Assembly (NCBI GenBank): GCA_004329165.1
Contig: CM014729.1
Coordinates: 61,406,542 to 61,470,541, forward strand
DNA: 64,000 bases
Direction: 5' to 3'
DNA from: Spatholobus suberectus
Taxonomy: Eukaryota > Streptophyta > Magnoliopsida > Fabales > Fabaceae
Shown one piece after another: positions 60,984 to 64,000 of the stretch; position 1 is the stretch's first letter; each line of letters opens with the position of its first letter. Under the pieces are notes generated by a model, which saw nothing but the letters and a program-made list of their open reading frames with translations, was not told the origin of the DNA and did not search any database. A program made the position numbers and the translations under genes.

Positions 60984-62620
60984 CAATAATAAAAAATAAA
61001 TGTTTCAATATTATTATAGTTGAGAGAAATACTAGCAACACACTTTTTAACACTTTTTTGAATGCATTTTCTATTATTGACTAAAAATTATTAAAAATTA
61101 TAAAATATGAAAGAAGTTCATTAAATAAGATGTGAGACCTACAAAATTTTATAATTTACAATAAATTTCAACTAATATGAGAGAGTATATTTAAAAGAGT
61201 ATGTTAAAGAATGCATTCTTATTATTCTTCATTTGTAGTTACATTTATTAAAATTAATTTTATGAAAATCAATTTTTTGTAACTTAAATATAGATTACAG
61301 ACTTGGTTAAGTCAAACCCAAGGCCAGACTAAAACGATGAAGAACTAGTGGATGAGTCATTCCTGCAACATATTAAGCCTCTCTGCTTTCAACTGTGCAA
61401 CAATAGTAAACCTCTATTTTTTATTATATGAGATCAAGTTGATGCAATAACTCCAGAAAGATTTTTACCTAACTCAAGTTATTTAGGTTGAGTTAACAGT
61501 AACACAAAGGAGTATGTTTTTAACATTAACTGAGATTGTTTAATTCAATTTACTTTTAAAAATAAGTACTTTTTTTTAAAACTTTGTAAGAGTTTTCTTT
61601 TTAAAAATAATTGATAATTTTTTAATAAAAATAATAGTTTCTAAACCTTCACTAGTAAAATATTTTTTTCTTTAAAATGAAAACTTGTATAAAAAAATAA
61701 CTCTTATATTCATTTATTTTGTTTTCCATCTCCTTTCTATCTTTTTTTTTTATTTTTTTTTCTCATCACGTCACTTATTAAATTTGTCACTTTTTCACTC
61801 TATCTTTTTTGTTCTTTAAAATGAAAATTTGTGTAAAAAAACAACTCTTATAAATATACATTTATTTTCTTTTCCATCTCCTTTCTATCTTATTTTCTTT
61901 TTCTTTTTTTTTCTTTTTCATCATATCACTTATTAAACTTATATAAAAAAAACTCTTATAAATATACATTTATTTTTTTTATCTTGTTTCTACCTTATTT
62001 TCTTTTTTGTCTTCTTATCACTCCACTTATAAAATTTGTCACCTTTTCTCTCTCTCTCTTTTTTTTTTTTTAACTCTATGTCTCTTCCTTCTACTCTACT
62101 ACATCCTAAAATGTATGTATGCACTTTTCATAAAAAAGATATGTGATGATGTTTGGTAAGTATTAATTTAAAATAAAAAGTTGAATAACCCTAATTTTGA
62201 GGTGGATATGTGGAAGGAAAAGAAAGCTATGATAAAAAAAAAGGAAGATAAAGAAAATAAAAAATATGATAATATGAAAGAAAAAAATAAAATAGGAAGA
62301 ACACGGTGGTAAAAAAAACAGATAAAAAGAGAGAGTAAGTGAACGATAACAATTATCTTAATTTAAAATATTATTTTTTATAAAAAATTTTACGATAGTA
62401 TAACTGATAAATAAAGTATTTATTTGGTTAAAATAAGATAATCTAATTACGAAGAAATGATTGGAGAACTTACTGGAGAGGAAGAACGCAAGTAGGTACA
62501 GCTGGCTCGTGAAGAGTATCCAAGTCCAGGTGTCCTCACTGGAGGGAACCTAAAACATCACAAGGCAGGCTCAGCTTTAATGATGAAGAAGGAACCGAGA
62601 AATTGAGCCACCTCACCTGA
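60984..62620. other. Region between the gypsy element and the second nodulin-like gene
   Basis: At about 61021-61230 a foldback MITE-like sequence (GAGAAATACTAGCAACACAC and its inverted partner) is related in style to 25345-25575. At about 61670-62060 there are three imperfect pyrimidine-rich tandem units. The last 150 bp are a GC-richer 5' leader. Confidence 0.45.
61670..62060. repeat. Pyrimidine-rich tandem repeat, three imperfect units
   Basis: Units share AACTCTTATAAATATACATT, CCATCTCCTTTCTATCTT and TCACTTATTAAA-like segments, at about 61690, 61834 and 61941. It lies about 560-950 bp upstream of the second nodulin-like ATG. Confidence 0.7.
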
Positions 62621-63085
62621 ATGGAGTTTGCGAACTTGAATTTCTATCTTAACTCAAAGTGGGTATCGACGGTGGCGAGCATATGGATTCAGTGCACCAG
62701 TGGGTCACTCTATACTTTCTCCATCTACTCCCAGACTCTGAAGTCAACTCAGCACTACGATCAATCGACGCTCGACATCGTCTCTGTCTCCAAGGACATC
62801 GGAACCAACGTCGGCGTCCTCTCTGGCCTCCTCTACGATTTCCTTGCCCGCAGAACACCAACCGGGCCCCGGCTCGTCCACTTCTTGGGCTCGGCCCAAT
62901 GCTTCTTGGGCTACTTCCTCATGTGGGCCGCCGTCGCCGGCCTCTTTCCGCCGGTGCCCGTGCCCCTCATGTGCCTCTTCATGTTCGTGGCAGCTCATGG
63001 GCAGAGCTTCTTTAATACTTCCAACGTTGTCACCGGCGTCCACAATTTCCCTAACAATAGCGGAACCATCGTCGGCATTATGAAG
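62621..63085 (+). CDS. Nodulin-like / MFS membrane protein, exon 1 only (paralogue of 42887-44968)
   Basis: Exon 1 encodes 155 residues, from MEFANLNFYLNSKWVSTVAS to NNSGTIVGIMK, and ends ATGAAG|GTTTTA at a phase-0 donor in the same place as in the gene at 42887. Shared blocks include YTFSIYS, LKSTQ.YDQSTLD, VS.KDIG.N.GVLSGLLY and NVVTG..NFP..SGTI.GIMK. The start precedes the first membrane helix by about 16 residues. Exon 2 is not found before the right edge, so the intron exceeds 900 bp; it contains an M1 MITE. Function as for its paralogue: plasma or internal membrane transporter-like, substrate unknown. Confidence 0.88.
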
Positions 63086-63610
63086 GTTTTATTTATTTAT
63101 TTATTTATCTTTTTGGTTTTACAGTTTCTTGGAAAACGATTTCCCCTTTGACTGTTATTCCAAATATAGGAAAAAAAAAAAATTGCAGCTGACGGGGGGA
63201 ACAAAAATTTTGCACTAGTAAGTAGTAACACACTTTGACAAATTATTTTAACACAATCAGGCGACTTACTTTCGATTATTTAATGAAATTCTTATAAAAT
63301 AAAGAATACAAGGGACGTCTATATCTGTGTTACACTGTTACTAGCATTTTGCTGCACATTTCTTTGGATAATATTTTTAAGAGAAATTGTATTTATATCA
63401 TTTAAAAAAAAGAAAAAGAAGAAAAGTCAGAAATGAAGAATATAATGAATAATGTGATGGAAAAAAAAAAATACTACAATAAAAATGTTATAAAAAAATT
63501 TAATTAGAATATACTTAATTTAAAGGTTTGTTACATTGTTATCCAATGTAAGTTGTCACGTACGATAATGTACAATGTTAATTTTTATAATAATTACATT
63601 AAAAATTTAA
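63086..63610 (+). other. Intron 1 (first part) of the second nodulin-like gene
   Basis: AT-rich intron sequence with no acceptor leading into the expected GFLGLSGA-type exon 2 before the window ends. Confidence 0.6.
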
Positions 63611-63794
63611 GAAAAAATAGGCTATGCACTGACGGTGTAAAATAGTTTTATATTGTCATCCAATCACAATTCACTATATATGGTAAGTTTGTTGACTTTT
63701 ATAATAATTGTCTTAAAAGTCATACTAACAGTAATTTCTGATTAATTGACAGTGTAAAACTGCTTTACACTGACAGTACATAGCCATTAAATTC
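63611..63794. mobile_element. Mutator-type MITE, family M1 copy 3 (184 bp), in an intron
   Basis: Inverted ends carry GGCTATGCACTGACGGTGTAAAA and its partner. The core has TAAGTTTGTTGACTTTTATA and AAAAGTCATACTAACAG as in the other copies. A perfect 9-bp TSD, AAAATTTAA, flanks it (63602-63610 and 63795-63803). Confidence 0.85.
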
Positions 63795-63829
63795 AAAATT
63801 TAATTAGGATGTACTAGTACTGTATATGT

Positions 63830-64000
63830 TTTTTGGTTTAATTAATTATTTGGTCTCTATACTTATAGCATTTTTACATGTTGATCCTTATACTTAGAAA
63901 TTACTTTTTTTTTGTCCCTACACATGCACTTTTTAATATCATTTTGGTTCCTACTATCAAATATGTCTTAACTCCATTAGATAAAGCCGCCACAAAATGA
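63830..64000. mobile_element. Truncated Mutator-style terminal repeat at the window edge
   Basis: TTATTTGGTCTCTATACTTATAG, TTTTTGTCCCTACACATGC and TTTTGGTTCCTACTATC resemble the arms of the elements at 7984 and 34771. The partner arm would lie beyond the window. Confidence 0.35.

Noticed and set aside
62649..63083. Other frames over exon 1 of the second nodulin-like gene
   Set aside because: Same shadow effect; no motifs, while the 62621 frame matches the paralogue.
1..64000. A previously undescribed multi-gene system
   Set aside because: Only four dispersed host genes of known families were supported and they show no functional link; the unusual structure is of transposon origin.

Overview
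The window is plant nuclear DNA. It has spliced genes with GT-AG introns, GC-rich first exons in a very AT-rich background, and dense layers of plant transposable elements. The style of the repeats and the nodulin-like transporter genes suggest a legume, probably Glycine or a close relative. That is an inference; no species-diagnostic sequence was checked.

Only four host genes are supported. (1) A calcium-dependent protein kinase on the minus strand (326-3282) is cut by the left edge: five exons are present and the later EF-hand exons lie outside. (2) A PPR-SMR organelle RNA protein is on the plus strand (coding 28314-30950, with a leader exon ending at 27652). (3) A complete two-exon nodulin-like/MFS membrane protein is on the plus strand (42887-44968). 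(4) Exon 1 of a paralogue of gene 3 is on the plus strand (62621-63085) and runs off the right edge. Genes 3 and 4 look like a tandem duplication later pushed apart by transposons. The four genes show no sign of acting as one pathway.

The rest is intergenic DNA built from transposable elements, many of which can be delimited by target-site duplications (TSDs). Between 3.5 and 27 kb there are small Mutator-type MITEs with 9-bp TSDs, Tourist-like and Stowaway-like MITEs, and a four-level nest at 14521-20926. In that nest a pack-type element carrying a broken RING-H2 (ATL) gene fragment is interrupted by a CACTA-like element. That element is interrupted by a solo LTR of about 1.5 kb, which is itself interrupted by a 2.6-kb solo LTR. 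Between 31 and 42 kb there are a 1.3-kb solo LTR, a 2.1-kb Mutator-like element with terminal inverted repeats of about 400 bp, and two Stowaway-like MITEs.

Between 45 and 61 kb there are LTR relics, a 340-bp tandem duplication, three poly-G-bearing tandem units, a decayed 3.6-kb hAT element, a minus-strand Ty1-copia fragment, and a structurally complete but decayed 5.75-kb Ty3-gypsy element with 5-bp TSDs. No CRISPR array, rRNA or tRNA was recognised. I found no convincing undescribed biochemical system. The most unusual items are the nested insertion, the poly-G triplication and the inverted-repeat element with internal tandem repeats.
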